Assembly (NCBI GenBank): GCA_958510875.1
Contig: OY294070.1
Coordinates: forward strand, 46,417,576 to 46,481,575
Source: Endomychus coccineus
Lineage: Eukaryota > Arthropoda > Insecta > Coleoptera > Endomychidae
DNA length: 64,000 bases
Direction: 5' to 3'
Shown: one piece after another, positions 53,744 to 64,000 of the stretch
Layout of the letters: every line of letters starts with the position of its first letter
Position numbering within the stretch: the first letter of the stretch is position 1
Translations under genes and position numbers: made by a program
The notes under the pieces: model-generated
The model's database searches: none
Told to the model about the DNA's origin: nothing
The model's input: only the letters and a program-made list of their open reading frames with translations

Positions 53744-54865
53744 TGCGAGTTGCGGAGATAGCATGCAGTTCTCCTCCTTTCTTCATTCAGAAGATTCCTA
53801 AAGTTAGGACAGGCAGTTGAGTCTGCACGATGGCCACCAACGTTGCATTTTATACAGTGTTGTTGCCCTTTACACTCCTTCGCTTTGTGACCCTTTTTTG
53901 CGCATTTTATACATGTGTCGCTTTTGTCCGCTCCTTTGCATTCCTTTGATCTATGCCCAAATTCTAGGCATCGGAAACATCTCGGGATATTTATCCTGCG
54001 CTCACTCCTACAGTTAGACCATCCAAGTCTGATGCGTCCGTTTCCTACCAGGTATGATTCTAAGTTTCTATCCGAGGATATTTCAACCTTCTGACTCCCG
54101 TTCCGTTCTGTTCTTACAGAAACAATTCTTATTTGGTCTATTCCAATATTAGACCTACTTTTCAGAATTTCTTCCTTAATTTCATCTTTGTTGAGGTCAG
54201 CATCGATGTCCCTGATGTATATAGTGGTCTCGGTTTTTTGAACTATGACATCTGTATCCGGTGCGTTCCTTTTTATTTCTTCTCTCAGAGCTTGGCTATT
54301 TTCCTTGCCACCTGCGACTTCGAGCATAAGGTCGCCCTTGACCGTTTTCCTGAAATTTTTAATGGAGACACCCATTTTACGTTTTCCTCCGCCGATTTCA
54401 GAAGATCTGCGAATGATTTGCCATTCGCCTTCACGATGACCCTATTTGGAATGAGTTTGTAACCTCTCGACTTGAAATTTTGTTCCGGCATTTTTTGCAC
54501 CTTCGAATTTATAATCTTCCACTCAATTGTTTCCTTCAATGAAACGATCTCTAGGCATTTCCTTAACAATTCAACATCTTCCTCATCAGGGCATACTACC
54601 TCTATCTTTCCCCTCTTCAGACCGATGAGTTTATCTTTCATCTTTCGACACAATTCGAAGAGAAATTCCGCATCTTCCTGTTTTTCATCAATTTTTATAG
54701 TAGGCACAGCAAAAAAGAACCTCTCGTTCCTTATTGATTCCTCTTTAGAGCTTCTCTTGGAATGTATGATATATTCAATTTGCGGTTCTGTGCTCCCTTG
54801 TATTAGTTCCATTACCTCCGGGTATCTCCCCTGTAAATATCCCATGTGTCCTTTATTTGAGGTTA
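53740..54865 (-). pseudogene. element D ORF1, C-terminal half with three zinc knuckles
   Basis: The reading begins abruptly at the repeat array with sequence equal in layout to about residue 355 onward of the intact element E protein (RYPEVMEL against RYPEIMEV), so the 5' end was lost on insertion. It includes ANGKSFADLLKSAEENV, a region with a frame overlap at 54285-54375, and then CFRCLEFGHRSKEC, CIKCAKKGHKAKEC and CIKCNVGGHRADSTAC. These three CCHC-type knuckles bind RNA in this clade. The first Met in frame is at 54869, inside the array junction, and is unlikely to be a real start. Confidence 0.8.
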
Positions 54866-55034
54866 CCAACCTAACCTAATCAATCTAACCTTACCAACCT
54901 AACCAACCTAACCTAACAAACCTAACCTAACCAACCTAACCTAACCAACCTAACCTAACCAACCTAACCTAACCAACCTGATCTAACCAACCTAACCTAA
55001 CCAACCTAATCTAACCAACCTAACCTAACCAACC
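54866..55034 (-). repeat. telomere-like array 2
   Basis: About 170 bases of CCTAACCTAACCAA-type units between the truncated 5' end of element D and the poly(A) tail of element E. Confidence 0.9.
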
Positions 55035-55269
55035 TTTTTTTTTTTTTTTTTTTCGACAGGCGGTGAAAATCTGTACTCAGATTCCTGTACCCGGTATGTC
55101 AGGTTATGTCGGGTTGGCTGGATGATGTTTTGCCGACCGACTAAAAATAAAAACACCCCCTGCACGCTCGGGTGTTTGGAAATATCCAGTGATCCCGGGA
55201 ACCAGACAGAAAGTATCCATAACTTCCGGGGTCATCTGGCATAAAAACGGCTTCATATAGGCCTCACAT

Positions 55270-58170
55270 TTATCCTTGTCTGTCTCTATCCTCCGTTTCC
55301 TTAACCTTCATTATTTCCCGAACAAAATCATACACTCTGTTCCAGTTCGGAGCCGATTGTATCAGTTATGGTACTATATCCTCTATATCCAGTAGTCGTC
55401 CCACTCCTTCCGTGAGTACCCTCCTTTCTCTTTCCCATCGCCTGCATTCCGAGAAGGTATGTTCCGGACTGTCTCTCACCTCGCACACGTGACACAGGTC
55501 GTTTTCTGTTTTACTTATTCGTAATGTATAAGTTCCATATGATCCATGTCCAGTTAAGAACTGGACGAAAAAGTAATCTAGTCTCTTATGTTTGCATTCC
55601 ACCCACGATGTTACACATCTAATTAGTCTCCTGGTCCATGCACCTTTATCGTCCTGCTGCTCCCATCTTCGCTGCCATTTGCCCATTGTTCTTTTCCGCG
55701 CCATTCTTCTGTTCCCTGGTAGCCGTCCTCGTTTTGCATACAGAAAACAAACCTCGCTGACCATCAGGTCAATTGGTGGAAAACCACTTATCACCTGAGC
55801 CGCTACGTACGACACCGTTCTATATCCTGAAATGATTCTCAATAGTCCCCTTCTTTATAACGACACGAGTCTGTTTGTGTTTATCTGCTGTTTTAAGGCT
55901 CCTCTCCACACCGGCGCTGCATACATTATCACACTGTGTAGCACTCCTGTTAACATCCTTCTTTTCCAGAAACCTGGGCCTCCAACGTTTGGTGTTATTC
56001 TAGCGATGGCCTCCATTTTTTGTAGTCCCTTATTGCAGATATGTTGAATATGCGCCCCGAAATTCCATCCTTCTTTGAGAATCACTCCTAGATACTTCAT
56101 CACCTTGACCTGGTTAAGTTTTAGTGCTCCCAGTTGTATCGTCTCATGACTCATCCTTCTGGCTCCTCTGATTGCTATCCACTCGGACTTCTCCACTGCT
56201 ACCTTCAAATTAACACTCCTCAACTATTGTACCACTCTGCTTAATGCCCTTTCTACCTTGTACCTCGCCTCCTCGGCTCCCTGGGCTTCTACGATAAGCA
56301 GTAGATCATCCGCGTACGCTACTACCCACACACCGGAGTCATGCATCAGACGCAGCACGCCGTCATACATGACATTCCAGAGCGTCGGGCCCAGCACCGA
56401 CCCCTGCGGAACGCCCATCGAACATCTCTTTTTAACCGATCCCATGTTAATCTCCCTATCCTCTAGGTATGACGCTATACAGTTCACCAGGTACGGGCTT
56501 ATATTGTTCTGCATGAGAGCGCTCAAGATACACTGCCAGCTCGCGGTATTGAAAGCGTTTTGCACGTCCACCGTGACCAATACACAAATTTTTGCTGTAG
56601 AGTTCTTGATTTTCTCCGCAACAGCCAGTATGGCAGATGTTGTGGATCTTCCTTCCCTGAAGCCATGCTGACTTTCCGAAATTGCTTCATTTTCATCTAA
56701 TTCTTTCGCCAGCCTCCTTTGAAGCATCTTCTCGTATAGCTTGCCAACAGCGTTCAGCAGGCAAATGGGACGGAAGGCCGAGGACAGCGCCTGATCCTTT
56801 CCTTGCTTGGGCAAAAGTACTACTCTCTCCTTCTTCCATGCCGTTGGGAATTTTTGCCTGGTAAGATAGTAGTTGAAAAGATTCAGAAAACTATCCGGAC
56901 ATACCTCAAAAGCTGCTTTCATCGCCTCTATCGGGATTCCATCCTGGCCTGGAGATTTTCCCGGTTTCATAGCTCTCAACGACTCTCTCAGCTCGTCCAT
57001 GGTGAAAAGAAGCGAATGTTCTCCCTCTCTTCTAAAGTTTATGTTCTCTTCATTCGATTCAGGAAACAGATCATTGAGAATCGTTTGCCTCCTTTTAAAA
57101 GATAACGCGTGGGATAGCCTCCCCTGCGGCAGGAAACCTGTTGCTATCCTATATCCTTCCCCCCATATATCATGCTCCAAATTGTCCAGAACCTCCTTCC
57201 ATCTTTTCTTCTTTGCCTCCCTGATGCATTTCTTCAACCCTTTCCTTTTTTGTTTTAGATATTCCTCTTGTAGTAGCCCATTATCTTCTGTTCCTCTGCC
57301 GCATAGCCTTTTCAGTCTTCGACGTTCAGCCAGATACTCGCTTCTCCTATCTTCGATCTCATCCGTCCACCAATATGGGGCCACCCTAGTTCCTCCATTC
57401 CCATCCTTACGAGAAGACTGCTCTAGAGCCCGTTTCATATTCTCATACACTCGGAAATCATTTTCTTCGCCATTCAAGTCCTGCAGTTCCTTCATTATTT
57501 TGCAGAAGGCCTTCTTCATAAATATACGTTTTATTGGAGCCCTATCTTGCTGTCCCTTACCTAGGCTTACATCAAACTAAATGTGACCGTGAGCTGTGAA
57601 TGGATTTTCATGTTCTACCCTCCACCCTGTTACCTTTCCCGCGATTGCTGCAGACACCAATGTAACATCTATGCAAGACTCTGAGGTGCCCCTCGCAAAT
57701 GTAGGTTTCCCGGTATTCTTTGCTACCAGATTGCATAGGAACATCCAGTCTGCAATCTTTTCGCCTCTCCTATCCTCGAAGCTAGCACCCCATAATGGGG
57801 ACTTGGCGTTTACGTCTCCTGCCAGTATATTTTTTTGAGCACGCCCCATGGTTACCGCCGCGAATAAGTCATCCAGCACGTCGCAGAAAATGGAAAAATC
57901 AATATTTGGCGAGATATACACGCCAAACAGGTGAAAAGATCCTCCATCCACATGCACATAGCCGTTACCTGCAAATACTCCTTCCACCTCCAACGACCTA
58001 TTCATCACAAATACCCCTACTCCTTGCGTCCTATCCATTGTCCATCCCCCATTTGAGCTCATCTTCTTGTTCGGTTCCGCTACCACAAGAATATCGACCT
58101 TTTGCCTCATTGCCGCTTCCCACATCATGTCCTGGGCTGCTCTCGCTCTTCCTACATTTGCTTGGAGTAC
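55270..58170 (-). pseudogene. element E ORF2: endonuclease, RT, CCHC tail
   Basis: A single reading frame of about 967 codons carries four in-frame stops (near 57576, 56222, 55856 and 55368) and no frameshift. The opening is FKVLQANVGRARAAQDMM; the ATG present at this spot in element D reads ATTC here. EN has VVAEPNK, ILAGDVNAKS, CIDVTLVS and FTAHGHI, where the expected Asp before His is Ala. RT has GKSPGQDGIPIEAM, FRPICLLNAVGKLYEKML, VTVDVQNAFNTASW, GVPQGSVLGPTLWN and VAYADDLLLIV with the Asp pair near 56310. The tail has FLTGHGSYGTYTLRI, CHVCEVRDSPEHTFSEC. Confidence 0.85.
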
Positions 58171-58178
58171 TTTGAATG

Positions 58179-60419
58179 CTAAAACTGTGATGGGAGTGCT
58201 AGTTGATCCGACCCCCTGCCGCCATGCCTGTCCACTTCCATGTTTTCTGGTTCTGCAGATTTTTCAATACTTCGCAGCTGTCTCAATTTATCTGTAAGAA
58301 TCTTCTTCTGTACAGGGCACTTTGCGGTTCCGGTTGCGTGACTTCCTACTTTGCAGGTTAGGCAATAATCGTCATTTCTACATTCCTTGGTACCGTGTCC
58401 CTCCTGTCCACATTTCTTACACAGGTCGCTCCTATCCATGCCCGTACAATTCTTCGATATATGACCCTTCTCCCAGCATCGATAACGTTTCTCTAGTTCC
58501 ACTTTTTCTCTAACTTGGCAAGTTCCCAGTCCAATTCTGAGTTCTTTCCTGAATATTAGTTGCTTAGCGGTGTTTGGGTCCGCTAATAGCGTTGCCACCT
58601 GAGTCTCGGAGTGCGACGGATTAATGAAAAGTACCTTCACGTTTGTTCCGGAGATTTTTGCGAGGTTATCTTCTAGCTGTTCTTTCGTAAGATCTCCGTT
58701 AATATTACTCAGATGGAGCTTAATTTTGCCTCTATCGTTACCTGCTGTTCTTACTTGCGCATTGTCCACTTTTGCTAATATGCATTGTTTCAAGACTTCC
58801 ACTTTGTTTTCATCTGGTTCAGTTATTATGATCACCTCACCATTCCTAGTTTTTTGCACCCTTTTAATAATAGTGATGTCCTCATTTCCAATTCCTGCTT
58901 TAATTTCCTTTGATAAGTTGATATATCCCATACCCTCTTTCTTTACTATTATCGCCTCTGTCTTAGGCTGTCTATAACTCTGTTGCTTGGTATAAATTGG
59001 CCTTGATATATTATAATTTTCAGGCACATGAACATTTATTAGCAGCTCAGTATTCCAGAAGACAGCTTCTATCACCTTCCTGAGCATGTTTAGTGGCATT
59101 CCAGATGGTAACGGTATGGCTAGCGTTCTCTTCGCATCAATATCTATGTTTTGGGCAAGTTTGATCAGAATATTATAGGTCGCCAAGGTTGTTTCCTCTA
59201 TGTTCCCAGTTATATCGAGACTCATCTTAAATACGCGTTTCAATATTTGTTTGCTTGGAGCATTTCTACCTGGTATATTAATAACCTGGGTCATGCAGCC
59301 CAGGTTCTCAGTTAGATTCTCCTCGACTTCCATGATCTCCGGGTATCTGTCTTTAACCATTTTATTTATTCCTACTTCCATAGCAGAGTCTTTCTCCGCC
59401 ACTATGATGGCCAGGTCCCATTCGGCTCCAGGGGTCAATGGGGAGCCATGGGTAATTTTTGTTTTCTCGTAGTCTTCCTCCTCCCACCTTTTTTGTGTTA
59501 GCTCTACTACTCCCTTTTCGTCAATTTGTTGTATTTCCTCTCTTATGGTCAAGCAACTAGGGGAATCAACAGTTTGTGTTGCAACTGTATGTACATTTAT
59601 GCCGGTAGTTAGTGTTTCTATTTTAGTAAGATTTTCCTCCGTTTGAGTATACGTGTTTACTTGTTGCATTTCTGTCCTCTTCGAGGATACCCCTAGGTTC
59701 CTCAGTATTCTTCTACATTTCTTTCTATCCAGCTCTTTTATAATCTTGTTCAGCCTTGTAATGCTTTCTTTAATTGTTCTTTGAGTATTCTTTTCTATGA
59801 GATTTTCCAGACTCGCAGCTTCCTGGTAAACCCTCTCCAAAAGTTCCTCAACACGGTTACTATCGGTGTTTTCCATCGTTGATTCATTTTCCTGTCTCTT
59901 TCTTTTCCTCTCCTGCTCTTCAGGTGAGCTTCCCACCATTATTGCATCATTATCAGCTACACTCGTTTTTGGAGTGGTCGATCCCGGATATTTGTGTGGT
60001 ACATTTCTCTTTTTCATGAGTGTGTTCTCCTCTGCTTCCGCTTTGGTATTTGTTTGGTGGCCCATGTCCTGTTTCGTATGTGTAACGGGGGCTATCTTAG
60101 CACCACAGGAATTTGTTCTACGTATATCCATGATGCCCTTCAGCATATCCTCTTCGGATGAACTGCTCTCCATATTTTTATATTTTGGCGGAGGCGTTCT
60201 GGCGACCTTGCCGCTCCTCTTAAATGCCTCTTCTCCTATTTGTTCCATTCCAGTCTCTTTCAAAGCCGCGTTGGCCTGGTTTCCTACCATTCGCGGATCG
60301 CAGTCGCTGGTTAACGATCGCGGGGGGCCTGCTTTACCACCCACACACTCGACCGATACTGGGGTATCCCTCCCCTGCATCGTAAACTCGTTATCCGTGT
60401 TCGAAGCCATTGTCATCAA
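58179..60419 (-). CDS. element E ORF1, intact gag-like protein
   Basis: 746 residues, no breaks. An N-terminal Ser/Thr/Glu-rich part has SSSEEDMLKGIMDIRRTNSCGAK near 100. A coiled-coil-like stretch (RVEELLERVYQEAASLENLIEK) follows, with VATQTVDS near 280, then a folded region with MGYINLSKEIKAGIG. The C-terminus holds three zinc knuckles: CWEKGHISKNC, CKKCGQEGHGTKEC and CLTCKVGSHATGTAKC. In SART-type elements this protein packages the RNA and directs it to telomeres. The start MMTMAS gives three nearby Met codons; the third is plausible too. It ends eight bases before the ORF2 frame becomes recognisable. Confidence 0.85.
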   Translation of the reverse strand: MMTMASNTDNEFTMQGRDTPVSVECVGGKAGPPRSLTSDCDPRMVGNQANAALKETGMEQIGEEAFKRSGKVARTPPPKYKNMESSSSEEDMLKGIMDIRRTNSCGAKIAPVTHTKQDMGHQTNTKAEAEENTLMKKRNVPHKYPGSTTPKTSVADNDAIMVGSSPEEQERKRKRQENESTMENTDSNRVEELLERVYQEAASLENLIEKNTQRTIKESITRLNKIIKELDRKKCRRILRNLGVSSKRTEMQQVNTYTQTEENLTKIETLTTGINVHTVATQTVDSPSCLTIREEIQQIDEKGVVELTQKRWEEEDYEKTKITHGSPLTPGAEWDLAIIVAEKDSAMEVGINKMVKDRYPEIMEVEENLTENLGCMTQVINIPGRNAPSKQILKRVFKMSLDITGNIEETTLATYNILIKLAQNIDIDAKRTLAIPLPSGMPLNMLRKVIEAVFWNTELLINVHVPENYNISRPIYTKQQSYRQPKTEAIIVKKEGMGYINLSKEIKAGIGNEDITIIKRVQKTRNGEVIIITEPDENKVEVLKQCILAKVDNAQVRTAGNDRGKIKLHLSNINGDLTKEQLEDNLAKISGTNVKVLFINPSHSETQVATLLADPNTAKQLIFRKELRIGLGTCQVREKVELEKRYRCWEKGHISKNCTGMDRSDLCKKCGQEGHGTKECRNDDYCLTCKVGSHATGTAKCPVQKKILTDKLRQLRSIEKSAEPENMEVDRHGGRGSDQLALPSQF

Positions 60420-60561
60420 TATGTTGTGTTTTTTGGTCCGCGGTGGCTATTTGATTTCACCACTACCCCCCGACTTTGCTGGATGCTCTGTCGGTGGGCA
60501 TTCTCCCATCCGCCACCTGGAGACGCGCCTGATGGGGGAAACACACAAAACCCCGCACAGG

Positions 60562-61050
60562 AACCTAACCAACCTAACCTAACCAACCTAACCTAACCAA
60601 CCTAACCCAACCAACCTAACCAATCCAACCCAACCAACCTAACCTAACCAACCTAACCAACCTAACCATCTAACCAACCAATCTAACCCAACCAATCAAC
60701 CTAACCTAACCAACCTAACCAACCTAACCAACCTAACCAACCTAACCAACCTAACCAACCTAACCAACCTAACCAACTTAACCAACCTAACCAACCTAAC
60801 CCACCTAACCAACCTAACCAACCTAATTAACTTAACCAACCAAACCAACCTCACCAACCTGACCAACCTAACCAATCTGACCTAATCAACCTAACCTAAC
60901 CAATCTAACCTAATCAACTTAACCTAACCAACCTTACCTAACCAACCTAACATAACCCACCTATCCTAACCAAACTAACCTATCCAACTTAACCTAAACA
61001 ATCTAACCTAACCAACCTAACCTTACCAACCAAAGCAACCCAACCTAACC
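60562..61050 (-). repeat. telomere-like array 3, TTAGG/TTGG mixture
   Basis: About 490 bases. Unlike array 1, the centre (60640-60850) is mainly the 9-base unit CCTAACCAA, with 14-base units at both ends and more point changes on the right. It separates elements E and F. Confidence 0.9.
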
Positions 61051-62397
61051 TTTTTTTTTGTGGGGAGGAGGAATGCCTGTGCGCACACCCAGAACACAAG
61101 GTGAACGGGATCGCCTTCCGACATGACTTCATTCTGCTTGATCCGTTTGCAGTTTACGTCTGTTGTCTTCCTCTTTCTTCTTGTTCTTTGGTCATCATGA
61201 TTTCTGTTATTGCGTTTCCGATGGTGTTCCATCTGTGTGCACTTTCTAGCATCAGCTGTACTATGTTGTCAACCGTTATATCTTCCCTAACATCATCTCT
61301 CATTTTGTCGCGTATCTCGGACCATTTCGTGCATCTGAGGATCGTGTGTTCAGGAATATCTGCCTCGCCGCAATATGCGCATGTATCTTCTAGGCACAGT
61401 TTCATCCTATGCAGGTATGTCCCAAAACAGCCGTGGCCTGTCAGGAATTGTGTTAGAGAATATCCGATTTCTCCATGCTCGGGTTCTGTCCATCTTCTAA
61501 CTGAGGGGATCAATTTCTTGGTCCATCTTGCAAGATTGCCCTGCTGATTCCATTCTCCTTCCCATGTGGTCATTGACTTTTCTTTGGCACCTCGTAATTT
61601 TTGCACATCGTTAGAGTATATGCGGTCCCTAGCAGGTGTATTCGTATTACGCCGGAAACCACTTGTATCGCGGTCGTTGAAACGGTGCGGTGGGCGCTCG
61701 CTATGCGCCCTTCGTTGCACCCTTTCGAGTCTCCGCCTGTTCCGCACAACTTGTGTGAACTTGTTCCAGATAGGTGCCCCGTAGAGTCTGATAGAATTCA
61801 CGACTGAGCAGAGCACTCTCCTGCTTGTTACTTTTGGTCCTCCAATGTTCGGCATCAGTCGTGCCAGGTTATCTGTGGTTTTTTCCGCTCTTCTGGCCAC
61901 GTTCAGGATGTGTGGGGACATGTTCATGTTTCTGCTGATATATACGCCCAGGTACTTAATGGTGTGTTTGCTGACAATTTCTTGTTCTGCTATTTCCACC
62001 ACTACTGTCTTGAGGGTGTTCGTCCCTGCTAGGATCACGATTTCCGTTATGTGTATGGCCATCCGTAGTCCTTTGTTTGTCAGCCATCTCCCTACTCTTG
62101 CTACAGCGGTTCCGGTGATGTCTTCTATCTCTTCTCTCTAGTTTTTCATGGCTATCATGGCAAGGTCGTCTGCAAATCCGACTAGGCTCATTCCGTCTGG
62201 GAGCTCGAGTTGGAGCACCTCGTCATAGTATGCGTTTCATAGAGTCGGGCCTAGTACGGAGCCCTGCGGGACGCCACACGCCATCTTGATTTTCTCCTTC
62301 TCACCCATAAGGACCACTCTATCTTCCAAGTAGCTCCCAATGAGGTTTCTCATGTGGGGCGTAAAGTTTCTAGTTGTCAGGTCCTCCATTATACCCT
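61051..62397 (-). mobile_element. R1-clade element F, 5' truncated
   Basis: Only the last part of RT, the zinc tail, the 3' UTR and a nine-base poly(A) (61051-61059) remain. The tail is followed by GGTTAGGTTGG on the minus strand. The 5' break at about 62397 joins it to unrelated AT-rich sequence. Confidence 0.8.
61154..62397 (-). pseudogene. element F ORF2, RT end and CCHC tail
   Basis: The minus strand reads from MEDLTTRNFTPHMRNLIGSY through MACGVPQGSVLGPTL, a stop, and VGFADDLAMIAMKN with the RT Asp pair near 62175. After a second stop at about 62140 it opens into GVYISRNMNMSPHI, ARLMPNIGGPKVTSRRV and LYGAPIWNKF. It ends with FLTGHGCFGTYLHRMKL and CAYCGEADIPEHTILRC. In the middle, where relatives have an IASGYRTVS region, the reading passes through an Arg-rich stretch with RFNDRDTSGFRR that looks frame-shifted. 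Truncated and inactive. Confidence 0.8.
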
Positions 62398-63059
62398 TTG
62401 ACTATTTAACATAGATAGACAAAACATTTCATTCATGAATACTTCAAAAACAGTATCCATGATTGTTTAAAACGACGTAATGCGTGCAACGAAGACGGAC
62501 TATTCTCTCTCTTAGGGTGTCGTACCATAAAGGCAACACTGTTAAAAGCTGAGAGCGTGACTCGCCAGTGGGGTAGCATGAAGTTATATGTTTAATAAGC
62601 AAATATCTTTTAATTTTTAGTTGTATAGTTAAAGGTTTCACAAAAATATTTAAAATTTATGATGAAAAAGTCAATTTACGATTTTGGACTGTTCTTATCG
62701 GTTTTCCAGATTATCCTTAATTTTGGATTATATAGTGTGAGCCAAAGCAACAAATAGGAAATTTCTTCGGCTCATGATTTCTATTTCACTTAAAATAATC
62801 TTTGTTGGTATTTACATATACACATTTTATATATTTCGAACAAAATTATGGTGAAATAGTTATTTAACAAACAAGTGTATTAATCGCCATTAATATATGA
62901 GTTAGTTATAAAATTTTTCGATCGACTTAATTTAAAAATAAATTTAAAATGTTCGATTTTTAGTTCAAAATACGAATATTAAAAAATGAGGTTATGTCTA
63001 TTGTTTTCATCCAGAAAACGCAAAACCTATTAGATGACTTTAAATACATTCTTTATTTG
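62398..63059. other. AT-rich non-coding sequence, probably the P-like element 3' end
   Basis: About 660 bases between truncated element F and the P-like transposase. I see no ORF, and no terminal inverted repeat I could confirm because the other end is outside the window. A 65-codon ORF at 62444 looks like chance. Confidence 0.35.
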
Positions 63060-64000
63060 TCACATTTGATATAATGGTGCGTTAATGAACAACGACATAA
63101 CGTTGCAATAGTGGGGGGTCATTAATGAACGATTTTGTATACATTGATGAAGCTCGTTAATAAACGGTCGTCGGAAAAAGAAATGAATAGGCATAATTAA
63201 TTCATTCCTAAACAAAACAGTTTTTGTATTAATACTTCGAGATGTATTCTTTTTTGATAAATCTAATGATTCCATCGTTTCATAATGTATACGTATTTTG
63301 AAATAACTCTTCAAAATTAATTTTAACATCTGAATTGGATGTTCATTCAGTCTCTCGTGGTCAAACATATGGTCCCCAAATAAATCAAACACAGATACAG
63401 GCAAATTTCGTAAAGTTTTTGTTACCAATATCTCATTTAAATTTTTTATTTTCTTATTGTAAATATTCTGGGTTTTGTGGAAAAACCTGAAAAATTTTTC
63501 AGCTGCCCTACATGTCTCTATTACTAATCTGTTGGCTTTAATAAGTTTCCCTTGTTTGAAGCAAAGAGCTTGAGGAATCGCTTCCAAGTAAATAGAGACA
63601 TTTAGGACAGTTAATACATTTTTTAAGTTCCCTAACAACAAAACCTGCTATGTATGCATCAACATCCTCCACATATATTGTAAGATCACAAGCATTGGAG
63701 CCCACATAGGATTCTTCAATGTCATTATTTACTTTTTGGATAAATGTTAAATATTCTCCACTTTCTTCTAAATTTTCACCTTTATCTTTGTTTGTTATGT
63801 TATTTTTGGATCCACATGTTAAAATTGTCATTTGTTTCAGGTTGACCGCGTTGCCACTATCTGGCCCTGATATTTCTGATTTAACTAATAATCTTTTATA
63901 TGCTGCTACAAATTGTCTTGCGGTCGGGTTGTTGTTATACCCTCCCTTGCTACGAATAGCTCCAAAAAACAATTCCAAATGGTCTTGTGAGAATTTGTAT
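63060..64000 (-). pseudogene. P-element-like transposase, C-terminal part
   Basis: At the window edge the minus strand reads SQDHLELFFGAIRSKGGYNNNPTARQFVAAYKRLL, the most conserved C-terminal block of P-element and THAP9-type transposases, followed by YIAGFVVRELKKCINCPKC. A frame change at about 63580-63640 leads to a second piece (to 63060) with CRAAEKFFRFFH and a C-terminus ending in YQM, so the copy is broken or has an unseen splice. The THAP DNA-binding domain and catalytic core lie beyond the window. The family uses GTP as cofactor and makes 8-bp duplications; neither can be seen here. Confidence 0.75.

Larger units (their letters stand above)
33526..54865 (-). mobile_element. R1-clade element D, split by the Polinton
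   Basis: A 5'-truncated element whose ORF1 reading starts directly at repeat array 2. It runs through ORF1, EN and RT, and ends in poly(A) at 33526-33535, followed by GGTTAG on the minus strand. The Polinton at 35235-52139 splits the RT within the RPIS/LID block. Without it the element would be about 4.4 kb. Confidence 0.85.
55035..60561 (-). mobile_element. R1-clade (SART-like) element E, near intact
   Basis: About 5.5 kb on the minus strand with telomere-like repeats on both sides. The 5' junction is GGTTAGGTT/CCTGTGCGG and the 3' end is a 19-base poly(A) (55035-55053) followed by GGTTGGTTAGG. It has a short 5' UTR, an intact ORF1 and an ORF2 in one frame broken only by isolated stop codons. 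It is the best-preserved R1-clade copy in the window. Confidence 0.88.

Noticed and set aside
54133..54462. Plus-strand ORFs opposite element D ORF1
   Set aside because: Antisense of the zinc-knuckle protein region; no domain features.

Overview
The window is eukaryotic DNA made entirely of mobile elements; I found no host gene, rRNA, tRNA or CRISPR. It suggests an arthropod, most likely an insect. TTAGG-type repeat arrays host site-specific R1-clade (SART/TRAS-like) retrotransposons, and a P-type transposase, a PHD-bearing CR1-type element and a Polinton are also present. The arrays mix TTAGG with TTGG. All six R1-clade copies lie on the minus strand, which is also the G-rich strand. If this is telomere-proximal, the chromosome tip would lie to the left.

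Region 1 (1-24011) is a deep nest. An R1-clade element (B) carries a Gypsy element (gypsy2, gag-pro). That is interrupted by an I-clade element, which holds a 20-kb Gypsy element (gypsy1, 892-21015, GTAC target duplication, long LTRs). Gypsy1 in turn holds a CR1/Daphne-like element. Gypsy1 is unusual in two ways. Its pol carries a TARG1/OARD1-like macrodomain between RNase H and integrase, and downstream it carries an envelope gene resembling arthropod negative-strand RNA virus (chuvirus-type) glycoproteins. It is decayed by nonsense codons and frameshifts.

Region 2 (24015-33525) holds two tandem R1-clade elements (A full length but decayed, C with an internal deletion) and an array with a 14-bp composite telomere-like unit. 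Region 3 (33526-54865) is R1-clade element D. Its reverse transcriptase is split by a complete 16,905-bp Polinton/Maverick (35235-52139).

The Polinton has 272-bp terminal inverted repeats that look identical, and a perfect 6-bp target duplication, GATATA. On the left it reads leftward: integrase, a conserved unknown protein and a packaging ATPase. It then reads rightward: a phospholipase A2 protein, a basic pX-like protein, an adenain-like protease, a minor capsid protein, a small ORF and a major capsid protein. After a leftward spliced gene it carries protein-primed DNA polymerase B and a block of small, mostly unrecognised genes, some spliced. Together these are the parts of a virion-forming, self-synthesising transposon.

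Region 4 (54866-62397) has two more telomere-like arrays and elements E (intact ORF1, ORF2 with isolated stop codons) and F (5' truncated). The right edge (62398-64000) holds the C-terminal part of a P-element-like transposase. Family assignments rest on motifs read by eye; no database search was possible.
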